16,430 nt of DNA from the NCBI GenBank assembly GCA_015494815.1, contig WGAK01000148.1, positions 1-16,430 of the forward strand. The letters run 5' to 3'. Below, piece after piece: positions 1 to 6,826 of the stretch. The stretch's first letter is position 1. Every line of letters starts with the position of its first letter. Made by a program: the position numbers and the translations under genes. The notes beneath the pieces were generated by a model, which did no database searches, was not told the origin of the DNA, and saw only the letters and a program-made list of their open reading frames with translations. The DNA is from Anaerolineales bacterium (GTDB lineage Bacteria > Chloroflexota > Anaerolineae > Anaerolineales > DRMV01).

Positions 1-445
1 GTTCCAGCAGTTCCGGGTCGTCCATCATGTCCACTTTGTTCAGAAACACCACAATCGCCGGCACTTCCACCTGCCGCGCCAGCAAGATGTGCTCCCGCGT
101 CTGCGGCATGGGGCCCTCGGGCGCGGCCACCACCAGAATCGCACCGTCCACCTGCGCCGCACCCGTAATCATGTTCTTGATGTAGTCCCGGTGCCCGGGC
201 ATGTCCACATGCGCATAGTGCCGCTTCGGCGTCTCGTATTCCACATGCGCAATGTTGATGGTGATGCCCCGCTGCCGCTCTTCCGGCGCTTTGTCAATCT
301 CTTCGAACGGCGTGTACTGGCCCCATCCCTGCAGCGCACAGTACTTCGTGATGGCCGCCGTCAGCGTGGTCTTGCCATGGTCAATGTGCCCCATGGTCCC
401 CACATTCAAGTGCGGCTTCCGCCGCTCAAACTTTTGCTTGCCCAT
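1..445 (-). CDS. tuf: Elongation factor Tu, N-terminal part (cut by window edge)
   Basis: EF-Tu is the GTPase that delivers aminoacyl-tRNA to the ribosomal A site. The visible 148 residues are the start of the G domain: the P-loop GHIDHGKT (residues 19-26), the effector region with RGITI (59-63), the G3 motif DMPGH (81-85, catalytic His85 present) and the G4 motif NKVD (136-139). The start is an ATG at 443-445 (complement), preceded by a strong AGGAGG site about 5 bases away. The gene lies 66 bases downstream of fusA, as the last visible gene of the str operon. Two positions of the G3 loop differ from the usual bacterial DCPGHADY: Met replaces Cys and Arg86 replaces Ala. The C-terminal two thirds lie outside the window. 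The identification is secure. Confidence 0.97.
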   Translation of the reverse strand, partial: MGKQKFERRKPHLNVGTMGHIDHGKTTLTAAITKYCALQGWGQYTPFEEIDKAPEERQRGITINIAHVEYETPKRHYAHVDMPGHRDYIKNMITGAAQVDGAILVVAAPEGPMPQTREHILLARQVEVPAIVVFLNKVDMMDDPELLE

Positions 446-486
446 GATTGCCTCCTGCAGTCGTTGAAAATTGAAGAGGGACGAGT

Positions 487-492
487 ATTGTA
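487..492 (-). promoter_or_regulatory. Possible internal -10 element upstream of tuf
   Basis: On the minus strand the spacer between fusA and tuf contains TACAAT, a good sigma70 -10 hexamer, placed so that transcription would start about 34 bases before the tuf ATG. The hexamer 17 bases upstream (CTAATC, at the end of fusA) is a poor -35. EF-Tu is often needed in excess over the other str operon products, so a secondary promoter here is plausible but not established. Confidence 0.3.
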
Positions 493-511
493 CCTCATCC
501 TCGGCCGGCGA

Positions 512-2593
512 TTAGATACGGTCCCCGCGCACGATGGCCTCGGCCAGGGTTTCGGGCACGGGTTCGTAGTGGTCGAATTCCATGGTGAACACCCCGCGCC
601 CCTGGGTGGCCGACCGCAGCGCGGTGGCATAGCCGAACATTTCGGACAAAGGCACCATGGCCCGCACCGCGCGCACATTGCCGGGCCGGGCCTCGATGCC
701 CTGGATGTCGGCCCGGCGAGCCGACAGTTGGCCCAGCACTTCGCCCAGGTACTCTTCGGGCACGGTGACTTCCACCTTCATGATGGGCTCCAACAGCACG
801 GGCCTGGCCTGCCTGACCGCCTCGCGGAAGGCCAGCGAACCGGCCATCTTGAAGGCCATCTCGCTGGAATCCACTTCGTGATAAGAGCCGTCCAGCAGCG
901 TGACCTTGACATCCGTGAGCGGATAACCGGCCACCACGCCCGCGTCCGCGGCTTCGCGCACGCCCTTCTCCACCGCGGGGATGTATTCCTTGGGAATGGC
1001 GCCGCCCACGATTTTGTTCTCGAACGCGATGCCCGTGCCGGGCTCCGCGGGCTCCAGGCTGATGACCACATGGCCATATTGGCCGCGGCCGCCGGTCTGC
1101 TTGACGAATTTGCCTTCCACCTTGGGCACGGCCCGAGTAACCGTTTCCCGATACGCCACCCGCGGCTTGCCCACCCGAGCCTGCACGTTGAACTCCCGCT
1201 TCATACGGTCCACCAGGATGTCCAGGTGCAACTCGCCCATGCCCGAGATGATGGTCTGGCCCGTGGTCTCATCCACCCGCACCCGGAAGGTGGGGTCTTC
1301 TTCGGCCAGTTTTTGCAGGGCCTTGGAGAGTTTGTCCTGGTCTGCGGTGGACTTGGGCTCTACGGCCACGGAGATGACCGGCTCGGGGAAGGAGATGCTC
1401 TCCAGCACGATGGGCGCTTTGGGGTCGCACAGGGTATCGCCGGTGAAGGTGTGCTTGAGGCCCACCACTGCGGCGATGTCGCCCGCGTAGACTTCGCTGA
1501 TGTCTTCGCGGCGGTCCGCGTACATGCGGATGAGCCGGCCGATGCGCTCTTTGCGGCCCTTGGTGGCGTTGTAGACGGTGCTGCCCTGGCGCAGGGTGCC
1601 CGAATACACCCGGAAGTAGGCCAGACGGCCCGCGTAGGGGTCGGTGACGATTTTGAACACCAGCGCGGCCAGGGGCGCGTCGTCCTTGGCCTCGCGGATT
1701 TCCTCATCCCCCGTGTCGGGGTTGACGCCCCGCACCGCGGGGATGTCCACCGGCGAGGGCAGGTAGTCCACCACGCCGTCCAGCAGGGGCTGGATGCCCT
1801 TGTTCTTCAACGCGCTGCCGCAAAAGACGGGCTGCAATTCGCCGGCGATGGTGGCCCGGCGCAGCGCGGCCTTGAGGTCTTCGACGGTGATGTCTTCATC
1901 GCCGAAGTATTTGTCCATCAAGGCCTCGTCGGTCTCGACGATTTGCTCAATCATCTGCTCGCGCGCGGCTTCGGCGGCCGCGCGCAATTCTGCGGGGATG
2001 TCCACGACCTCGGGCTTCTTGCCCAGGTCGTCCACCCACACGATGGCCTGCATGTGCATCAGGTCAATGACGCCGCGGAAGTCGGCCTCGCTGCCGATGG
2101 GCAATTGCACGGCCACGGGGTTGGCGCCCAGTTTCTGGCGAATGCTCTCGATGGAGCGCTCGTAGGACGCGCCGACCCGGTCCATCTTGTTGATGAAGCA
2201 AATGCGCGGCACGCCATAGCGGTCGGCCTGACGCCACACGGTCTCGCTCTGGGGCTCCACGCCGTGCACCGCGTCGAACACCACGATGCCACCGTCCAGC
2301 ACCCGCAGCGAGCGCTGAACCTCCGCGGTAAAGTCAATGTGGCCGGGCGTATCAATGATGTTAATCTGATAGCCCTTCCACTCCGCGGACACCGACGCGG
2401 ACACAATGGTAATGCCCCGCTCGCGCTCCTGCTCCATGTAGTCGGTCACGGTGGTGCCTTCGTGCACCTCACCCAGGCGATGGGTGCGCCCCGTGTAGAA
2501 CAGGATGCGCTCGGTGGTGGTGGTTTTGCCCGCGTCGATGTGGGCGATGATGCCGATGTTGCGGTACTTTTCGATGGGATGCTTACGCGGCAT
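512..2593 (-). CDS. fusA: Elongation factor G
   Basis: EF-G is the translocase GTPase that moves tRNAs and mRNA through the ribosome and, with ribosome recycling factor, splits post-termination ribosomes. The 693-residue protein has the family length. Visible motifs are the P-loop AHIDAGKT (17-24), the switch region ending RGITI (59-63), DTPGH (81-85) and NKMD (135-138). Domain IV follows with the conserved loop GSYHEVDSSEMAF that reaches the decoding centre, and then domain V. The reading frame is open further upstream, but the ATG at 2591-2593 is chosen because it has an AGGAAG site and gives the conserved start MPRKHPIEKYRNIGIIAHID. It lies between rpsG (129 bases upstream) and tuf. No defect is visible. 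Confidence 0.98.
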   Translation of the reverse strand: MPRKHPIEKYRNIGIIAHIDAGKTTTTERILFYTGRTHRLGEVHEGTTVTDYMEQERERGITIVSASVSAEWKGYQINIIDTPGHIDFTAEVQRSLRVLDGGIVVFDAVHGVEPQSETVWRQADRYGVPRICFINKMDRVGASYERSIESIRQKLGANPVAVQLPIGSEADFRGVIDLMHMQAIVWVDDLGKKPEVVDIPAELRAAAEAAREQMIEQIVETDEALMDKYFGDEDITVEDLKAALRRATIAGELQPVFCGSALKNKGIQPLLDGVVDYLPSPVDIPAVRGVNPDTGDEEIREAKDDAPLAALVFKIVTDPYAGRLAYFRVYSGTLRQGSTVYNATKGRKERIGRLIRMYADRREDISEVYAGDIAAVVGLKHTFTGDTLCDPKAPIVLESISFPEPVISVAVEPKSTADQDKLSKALQKLAEEDPTFRVRVDETTGQTIISGMGELHLDILVDRMKREFNVQARVGKPRVAYRETVTRAVPKVEGKFVKQTGGRGQYGHVVISLEPAEPGTGIAFENKIVGGAIPKEYIPAVEKGVREAADAGVVAGYPLTDVKVTLLDGSYHEVDSSEMAFKMAGSLAFREAVRQARPVLLEPIMKVEVTVPEEYLGEVLGQLSARRADIQGIEARPGNVRAVRAMVPLSEMFGYATALRSATQGRGVFTMEFDHYEPVPETLAEAIVRGDRI

Positions 2594-2653
2594 AACAAAC
2601 TTCCTGCGTCCAAAAGATGAAAAGGTCGCGGCCGGCGGCCTTAGACAGGACAA

Positions 2654-2682
2654 GGGGCGCGCAGCCCGCGAGCCCGCGCCCC
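2654..2682 (-). repeat. Perfect 8-bp inverted repeat in the rpsG-fusA spacer
   Basis: GGGGCGCG at 2654-2661 is perfectly complementary to CGCGCCCC at 2675-2682, with a 13-base loop. In the operon transcript it would form a very stable hairpin about 60 bases before the fusA start. No run of U follows, so it does not look like an intrinsic terminator. It may be an RNA processing, stability or translational control element. Confidence 0.45.
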
Positions 2683-2722
2683 ATAGCGTGTCCAACCGTT
2701 GCCGCGACGAGGCAATCCGGCC

Positions 2723-3193
2723 TTACACCCGGAAGTGGGCGAAGGCGCGGTTGGCCTCGGCCATGCGGTGCGTTTCCTCCCGCTTGCGGACCGCGGCGCC
2801 CTGGCCGCGCGCCGCGTCCATCAACTCCGCGGCCAGTTTTTCGGAAAAGCCCTTGCCGGGGCGGGCCTTGGCCGCAGCGATAATCCAACGGCAGGCCAGC
2901 GCGAACCGCCGGTGGTCGGGCACTTCCATGGGCACCTGATAGGTGGCCCCGCCCACCCGCCGGGGACGCACTTCCATGATGGGCGACACATTCCGCAGCG
3001 CCTTTTCGAAGACTTTGATGGGGTCTTCGCCGGTCTTCTCCTGGATGATGTCGAAGGCCGTGTAGACCAGGCGCGCGGCCACGCTCTTCTTGCCGTTGCG
3101 CATGACCCGGTTGATGAAGGACTGCACCTTCACGCTGCCGTATTTGGGGTCGGGCGGAACTTGCCGTCGTTCAGGGCGATACCGTCGCGGCAT
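2723..3193 (-). CDS. rpsG: 30S ribosomal protein S7
   Basis: S7 is a primary 16S rRNA-binding protein that nucleates assembly of the 30S head. The 156-residue length matches the bacterial family. Recognisable stretches are the basic N terminus MPRRYRPERR, the FINRVMRNGKKSVA segment, the central VRPRRVGGATYQVPMEV beta-hairpin region that contacts rRNA near the E site, and the C-terminal helix KREETHRMAEANRAFAHFR. The ATG at 3191-3193 has a clear AAGGAG site. It follows rpsL by 75 bases and precedes fusA in the classic str order. In E. coli S7 represses this operon by binding the rpsL-rpsG spacer; whether that holds here cannot be read from the sequence. Confidence 0.98.
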   Translation of the reverse strand: MPRRYRPERRQVPPDPKYGSVKVQSFINRVMRNGKKSVAARLVYTAFDIIQEKTGEDPIKVFEKALRNVSPIMEVRPRRVGGATYQVPMEVPDHRRFALACRWIIAAAKARPGKGFSEKLAAELMDAARGQGAAVRKREETHRMAEANRAFAHFRV

Positions 3194-3268
3194 ACCAAAC
3201 TCCTTCCTGCTCGAGAATCCACACCGGGCACCGCGTAGACCCGCGGGCGACGCGGCGTCCGGGCCGGG

Positions 3269-3691
3269 TTATTTCTGCTTGGGGCGCTTGGCGCCATACT
3301 TGGAGCGGGCCTGACGCCGCGCATCCACGCCCGCGGCGTCCAGCGTGCCGCGCACGATTTTGTACCGCACGCCGGGCAAGTCCTTCACACGGCCACCGCG
3401 CACCAGCACCACCGAGTGCTCTTGCAGGTTGTGGCCCTCACCCGGAATGTACGCGGTCACTTCCATGCCGTTGGTCAGGCGCACGCGCGCAATCTTCCGC
3501 AGCGCGGAGTTGGGCTTTTTGGGCGTCATGGTCCGCACCACCGTGCACACACCCCGCTTCTGCGGCGAGCCCTTGGGCAGCCGAATGCGCTTGTTCTTCA
3601 GCGAGTTGTAGATGTACAACAACGCGGGCGCCTTGACCTTCTTGCGCTTGGGCTTGCGCCCTTTCCGCACCAATTGGTTGATGGTCGGCAC
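3269..3691 (-). CDS. rpsL: 30S ribosomal protein S12
   Basis: S12 sits at the decoding centre and controls translational accuracy. The 140-residue protein begins MPTINQLVRKGRKPKRKK and contains TPKKPNSALRK, GEGHNLQEHSVVLVRGGRVKDLPGVRY and QARSKYGAKRPK. The lysines at which streptomycin-resistance changes usually occur (in TPKKPNS and GRVKDLPG) are wild type. The start is GTG at 3689-3691, five bases after a strong AAGGAGG, which fixes it firmly against the longer upstream reading frame. Compared with E. coli S12 (124 residues) it has an extra stretch LYIYNSLKNKRIRLPKGS between the N-terminal extension and PQKRGVCT, similar in place to the insertion seen in Bacillus S12. It is the first gene of the str operon. 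Confidence 0.98.
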   Translation of the reverse strand: MPTINQLVRKGRKPKRKKVKAPALLYIYNSLKNKRIRLPKGSPQKRGVCTVVRTMTPKKPNSALRKIARVRLTNGMEVTAYIPGEGHNLQEHSVVLVRGGRVKDLPGVRYKIVRGTLDAAGVDARRQARSKYGAKRPKQK

Positions 3692-3842
3692 GGTAACCTC
3701 CTTGCTGGACTTTCCGCTCCACGAGCCCGATAGCGGGCCTGCGCTTGCACACAAAAATCCCCGCCTGGCGCCTGGGGGCCCCACGGCGCGGTGACAGGGT
3801 CGTTTGACGAACCGCAGACAAAACGGCGCGTAGGCGCCGCAG
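3692..3842 (-). promoter_or_regulatory. str operon 5' leader with several hairpins (possible attenuator)
   Basis: From the predicted start near 3842 to the rpsL GTG, the leader holds three inverted repeats. The first is a 6-bp stem CGGCGC/GCGCCG (3824-3829 with 3834-3839), followed on the transcript by UUUU at 3823-3820. The second is a stem of 5+3 bp (3768-3775 with 3781-3789, one bulge). The third is a 5-bp stem GCCCG/CGGGC (3725-3729 with 3734-3738). A GGGG followed by AUUUUU (3762-3753) could instead pair with CCCC inside the second stem, giving a mutually exclusive terminator-like fold. The octamer CCGCAGAC occurs twice (3812-3819, 3837-3844). Regulation is inferred only. Confidence 0.4.
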
Positions 3843-3848
3843 ACGGAC

Positions 3849-3877
3849 ATTGTAGCACGCGGCCCCCTGCCCGTCAA
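3849..3877 (-). promoter_or_regulatory. Sigma70-type promoter of the str operon
   Basis: On the minus strand TTGACG (complement of 3872-3877) is separated by exactly 17 bases from TACAAT (complement of 3849-3854), which matches the consensus at five of six positions in each box. The predicted start lies near 3842, about 150 bases before the rpsL GTG. It sits just after the tRNA-Ser terminator, so the operon is probably transcribed independently of the tRNA. Confidence 0.85.
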
Positions 3878-3901
3878 GCCGCGGCGCGCTTTTGGAGACA
3901 C

Positions 3902-3925
3902 AAAAACCGGGCCTGCGCGGCCCGG
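3902..3925 (-). terminator. Intrinsic terminator after tRNA-Ser
   Basis: On the minus strand CCGGGCC-GCGCA-GGCCCGG forms a perfect 7-bp GC stem (3919-3925 with 3907-3913), followed directly by five U residues (3906-3902). It starts seven bases after the discriminator base of the tRNA, and so ends the tRNA transcript before the str promoter. Confidence 0.9.
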
Positions 3926-3931
3926 CTCAGG

Positions 3932-4019
3932 CGGAGAGGGTGGGATTCGAACCCACGGTGGGCGCAAGGCCCACAGCGGTTTTCGAGACCGCCCCGTTCG
4001 TCCACTCCGGCACCTCTCC
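3932..4019 (-). tRNA. tRNA-Ser(CGA)
   Basis: The minus strand folds as a class II tRNA: acceptor stem GGAGAGG/CCTCTCC (4013-4019 with 3933-3939) and discriminator G at 3932. The anticodon loop CTCGAAA carries CGA (3983-3985), which reads the serine codon UCG. There is a long variable arm with stem GTGGGC/GCCCAC and the T loop TTCGAAT. The long variable arm and discriminator G are the hallmarks of serine tRNAs. The CCA end is not encoded. It has its own promoter and terminator, so it is probably a single-gene transcription unit. Confidence 0.97.
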
Positions 4020-4030
4020 GGGCGGCCTTA

Positions 4031-4036
4031 ATTATA
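4031..4036 (-). promoter_or_regulatory. -10 element of the tRNA-Ser promoter
   Basis: TATAAT on the minus strand ends 11 bases before the first base of the tRNA, a normal distance for a tRNA promoter. A -35 box is weak: TTCCCT lies 17 bases further upstream. The promoter faces away from the gatC promoter at 4100-4105. Confidence 0.65.
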
Positions 4037-4074
4037 CGCGCAGCCCGGCCAAAAGGGAAGTCCTCAGGCCAAAA

Positions 4075-4105
4075 TTGCCCCATTCTCGCCCGACCGGGGT
4101 ATAAT
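4075..4105 (+). promoter_or_regulatory. gatCA promoter, probably giving a leaderless mRNA
   Basis: A perfect TATAAT lies at 4100-4105, with TTGCCC at 4075-4080 as a possible -35 at a long spacing of 19 bases. Transcription normally begins six to eight bases after the -10 box, which here is 4112-4113, the gatC ATG itself. There is no Shine-Dalgarno sequence before that ATG. Confidence 0.65.
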
Positions 4106-4112
4106 AGCCGCC

Positions 4113-4412
4113 ATGCTGAGCCGAGAAGAAGTCATCCACATCGCGCGTTTGGCCCGCCTGGACCTGTCGCCCGAGGAAATCGAGCGTTATCGGGAGCAGT
4201 TGTCCGCGGTGCTGGACTATTTCGCGCGCCTGGCCGAGGTGGACACCACCGGCATCCCCCCCACGGCCAGCGTGCTGCCCCCGCGCAGCGTGCTGCGCCG
4301 CGACGAGCCGCGCCCCGGCCTGCCGCGTGACGAGTTGCTGGCCAACGCGGCCGACACCGAGGACGGCCAGTTCAAAGTGCCGCCGGTGCTCGACGAACCC
4401 CACGGCGGATGA
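4113..4412 (+). CDS. gatC: Asp-tRNA(Asn)/Glu-tRNA(Gln) amidotransferase subunit C
   Basis: GatC is the small subunit that wraps around GatA and GatB and stabilises the amidotransferase. That enzyme converts misacylated Glu-tRNA(Gln) or Asp-tRNA(Asn) to the amidated form. The 99 residues show the family pattern: an N-terminal helical part, LSREEVIHIARLARLDLSPEE, and the C-terminal stretch LRRDEPRPGLPRDELLANA followed by GQFKVPPVL. The ATG at 4113 is the only sensible start and has no ribosome-binding site, matching the promoter just upstream. Its stop overlaps the gatA start (ATGA), so the two are translationally coupled. The partner gatB is not in the window. Confidence 0.95.
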   Translation: MLSREEVIHIARLARLDLSPEEIERYREQLSAVLDYFARLAEVDTTGIPPTASVLPPRSVLRRDEPRPGLPRDELLANAADTEDGQFKVPPVLDEPHGG

Positions 4413-5911
4413 AGCCCATGCCCTGGACGCCTTTTGCCTCCCTCACCGAAACCCTGCGGGCCTTGCAAACCGGCGAGGTCTCCAGCGAAGAGGTCACCCG
4501 CGCGTACCTGGACCGCATGGCCCGCCTGGAGCCCCGCATCCACGCGTTCCTGGCCGTGTATCCGGCGCAGGCCCTGGCCGCGGCCCAGGCCGCGGACCGT
4601 CGCCGCCAGATGGCCCGCCACCACCCCGACGAAGAGGTGCCGCCCCTGTTGGGGCTGCCCATCGCGGTCAAAGATGTGCTGGCCGTGCGGGGCATGGAAC
4701 TGACCTGCGGCTCGCGCATCCTGGAAGGCTTCGTGCCACCCTACACGGCCACCGCGGTGCAGCGCCTGCTGGACGCGGGGGTGGTCATCGTGGGCAAGAC
4801 CAACACCGACGAGTTCGCGATGGGCTCCTCCACCGAGAACTCGGCCTACGGCCCCACCCACAACCCCTGGGACCTGGATCGGGTGCCCGGCGGTTCCTCG
4901 GGCGGGAGCGCGGCCGCGGTGGCCGCGCGGCTGGTGCCCGCGGCCTTGGGCACCGACACGGGCGGCAGCGTGCGACAACCCGCCTCGTTCACCGGCGTGA
5001 GCGGGCTCAAGCCCACCTATGGCCGCGTGTCGCGCTACGGCCTGGTGGCCTATGGCTCGTCGCTGGACACGGTGGGCGTGCTGGCACCGTCGGTGGCCGA
5101 CATCGTGCCGTTGTTCACCCTCATGGCCGGCGCCGACCCGCGCGACGCGACCAGCATGGACGTGCCCGTGCCCGACATAACCCTCCCCGGCCCCGAGGCG
5201 GTGCGCGGCCTGCGCATCGGCCTGCCCAAAGAGTACTTCCTGGCCGAGGGGATGCAGCCCGAAGTGGCGCAGGCCGTGCAGGACGCGGTGCAGCACCTGG
5301 AAGCCTTGGGCGCGCAGGTGGTAGAAGTGTCGCTGCCCCACACCGCCTACGCGCTGCCCGTCTATTACATCATCGCCCCCTCCGAGGCCTCGGCCAACCT
5401 GGCCCGCTACGACGGCATCCGCTACGGCCCGCGCGAGGCCGCGGACCGCATGTGGGATGTGTTCTACCGCACCCGCGGCCGCCGCTTTGGCCCCGAGGTC
5501 AAGCGCCGCATCATGCTGGGTACCTATGCCCTGTCCGCGGGCTACTACGACGCGTACTACGCGCAGGCCCAAAAAGTGCGCACCCTGCTCAAGCGCGACT
5601 TCGAGGCCGCGTTCGAGCAGGTGGATGTGCTGGCCGCGCCCGTGGCCCCCACCACGGCCTTCCGCCTGGGGGAAAAGACGGAAGACCCGCTGGCCATGTA
5701 CTTAGAGGACATCTTCACCCTCCCGGCCAACCTGGCGGGGGTACCCGGCCTGGCCTTTCCGGTGGGCTTCGACGCGCAGGGACTGCCCATCGGCATGCAA
5801 CTCATGGGCCCCCACTTTCGCGAAGACCTGCTCTTTCGGGTCGCCCACGCGTACCAGCAAACCACCGACTGGCACACCCGGGTGCCGCCCCTGGCCCACC
5901 TGGAAGGCTGA
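4409..5911 (+). CDS. gatA: Asp-tRNA(Asn)/Glu-tRNA(Gln) amidotransferase subunit A
   Basis: GatA is the glutaminase subunit. It releases ammonia from glutamine, and the ammonia is channelled to GatB to amidate the misacylated tRNA. The protein of 500 residues is of amidase-signature type, with the Ser-cisSer-Lys triad at Lys88 (in LGLPIAVKD), Ser163 (in GGSSGGS) and Ser187 (in GTDTGGS). The spacings of 75 and 24 residues equal those of the S. aureus enzyme. The segment DEFAMGSSTENSAYGPT is typical of GatA rather than other amidases. The start ATG overlaps the gatC stop codon by four bases. It ends 21 bases before the convergent xdhC-like gene, with no clear terminator between them. Confidence 0.97.
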   Translation: MKPMPWTPFASLTETLRALQTGEVSSEEVTRAYLDRMARLEPRIHAFLAVYPAQALAAAQAADRRRQMARHHPDEEVPPLLGLPIAVKDVLAVRGMELTCGSRILEGFVPPYTATAVQRLLDAGVVIVGKTNTDEFAMGSSTENSAYGPTHNPWDLDRVPGGSSGGSAAAVAARLVPAALGTDTGGSVRQPASFTGVSGLKPTYGRVSRYGLVAYGSSLDTVGVLAPSVADIVPLFTLMAGADPRDATSMDVPVPDITLPGPEAVRGLRIGLPKEYFLAEGMQPEVAQAVQDAVQHLEALGAQVVEVSLPHTAYALPVYYIIAPSEASANLARYDGIRYGPREAADRMWDVFYRTRGRRFGPEVKRRIMLGTYALSAGYYDAYYAQAQKVRTLLKRDFEAAFEQVDVLAAPVAPTTAFRLGEKTEDPLAMYLEDIFTLPANLAGVPGLAFPVGFDAQGLPIGMQLMGPHFREDLLFRVAHAYQQTTDWHTRVPPLAHLEG

Positions 5912-5932
5912 AGCCCCGCCCGGGCAGCGGCC

Positions 5933-6772
5933 TCACCCGCGCGGCGGTTCGCCGTGCCGGGGCACTGCGGCGCGGCGGTGCAGGCCGTGCGCCCGCTGAC
6001 CGCCCCGATACACGGCGATGATTTCGGCCAGAATGCTCACCGCAATCTCGCGCGGTGTCTCTGCGGCAATGTCCAGCCCGATGGGCGCGTGCACCCGGGC
6101 CAGGTCTTCTTCGCCAATGCCGCGGGCCCGCAAAGCCGCCACCGTGGTCGCCCAACGCCGCCGCGAGCCGATGACGCCGATATAGGGCGCAGGACTGGCC
6201 AGCAGGGCCGGCAACGCGTCCACATCCACCGGGCTGCCCCGGGTGACCAGCGCAATGTAGGTTTGCGCGGTGATGGGCACCCGCTGGGGCAACTCCCGCG
6301 CGGGGACGGCCAGGCACAGGTCCGCGTCGGGGAAGTCTTCGGCACGACACAACTCGGCCCGGTCGTCGGTCACCACCACGCGAAACCCCAGCCATTTGCC
6401 CAAATGGGCCACGGCCCGACCGACATGGCCCGCGCCCACCACCAACAGCGTAGGCGGCGGCTGCACGGGTTCTACATAGATGTGCATCTCGCCTCCACAC
6501 ACACCGGGGTCGCCCCGCTTGGGGTCCACCAGACGATACTCCAGCAGGCGGGGGCGGCCGTCGCGCAGCGCCTGCAGGGCCTCTTGCACCACCCGATGCT
6601 CGGTTTCGCCGCCGCCCACCGTGCCCACAATGCGCCCGTCAGGATACACCAACATCTTGCTGCCCACCCGCCGGGGCGTCGAACCCCGGGTGCGCACCAC
6701 CACGCACAAGGCCACCGTCTGTCCCTGCTGCAGGGCCTGCTGCAGCGCGGGGAAAATTTGCTGTTCCTCCAT
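5933..6772 (-). CDS. XdhC/CoxI family molybdenum-hydroxylase maturation protein
   Basis: XdhC-type proteins bind molybdenum cofactor and assist its sulfuration and insertion into xanthine dehydrogenase or CO dehydrogenase-like enzymes. The 279-residue protein has the N-terminal XdhC/CoxI domain (about 5-102), with RTRGSTPRRVGSKM, GTVGGGETEH and CGGEMHIYVEP, and a C-terminal Rossmann domain (about 107-256), with GAGHVG (113-118), GVIGSRRR and PIGLDIAAETPREIAVSILAEI. The start ATG at 6770-6772 has a GGAAGGG site; a longer version from a TTG at 6823 has none. It stands alone, convergent with gatA and divergent from the S1 gene. No molybdenum hydroxylase gene is nearby, so its client is unknown. 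MoeA is also encoded in the window. Confidence 0.88.
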   Translation of the reverse strand: MEEQQIFPALQQALQQGQTVALCVVVRTRGSTPRRVGSKMLVYPDGRIVGTVGGGETEHRVVQEALQALRDGRPRLLEYRLVDPKRGDPGVCGGEMHIYVEPVQPPPTLLVVGAGHVGRAVAHLGKWLGFRVVVTDDRAELCRAEDFPDADLCLAVPARELPQRVPITAQTYIALVTRGSPVDVDALPALLASPAPYIGVIGSRRRWATTVAALRARGIGEEDLARVHAPIGLDIAAETPREIAVSILAEIIAVYRGGQRAHGLHRRAAVPRHGEPPRG

Positions 6773-6826
6773 CGTGAGCCCTTCCTTATATGCGTAAACT
6801 GCCCGGCCGAAAACCCACATCAAAGG

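Noticed and set aside
89..2620. Very long open frame (843 codons) on the plus strand opposite fusA and tuf
   Set aside because: The plus-strand reading has the His/Gly/Leu/Val-rich composition of an antisense shadow in GC-rich coding DNA. EF-G and EF-Tu on the minus strand are unmistakable.
3194..3268. S7 operator in the rpsL-rpsG spacer, as in E. coli
   Set aside because: GC-rich stems such as CCGCG/CGCGG can be drawn, but I cannot match the E. coli S7-binding structure, and in this base composition such stems arise by chance.
4217..5572. 451-codon open frame on the minus strand opposite gatA
   Set aside because: Antisense shadow of a well-supported amidase gene; no ribosome-binding site or domain seen.
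5912..5932. Bidirectional terminator between the convergent gatA and xdhC-like genes
   Set aside because: The 21-base gap has no convincing stem followed by a T run.
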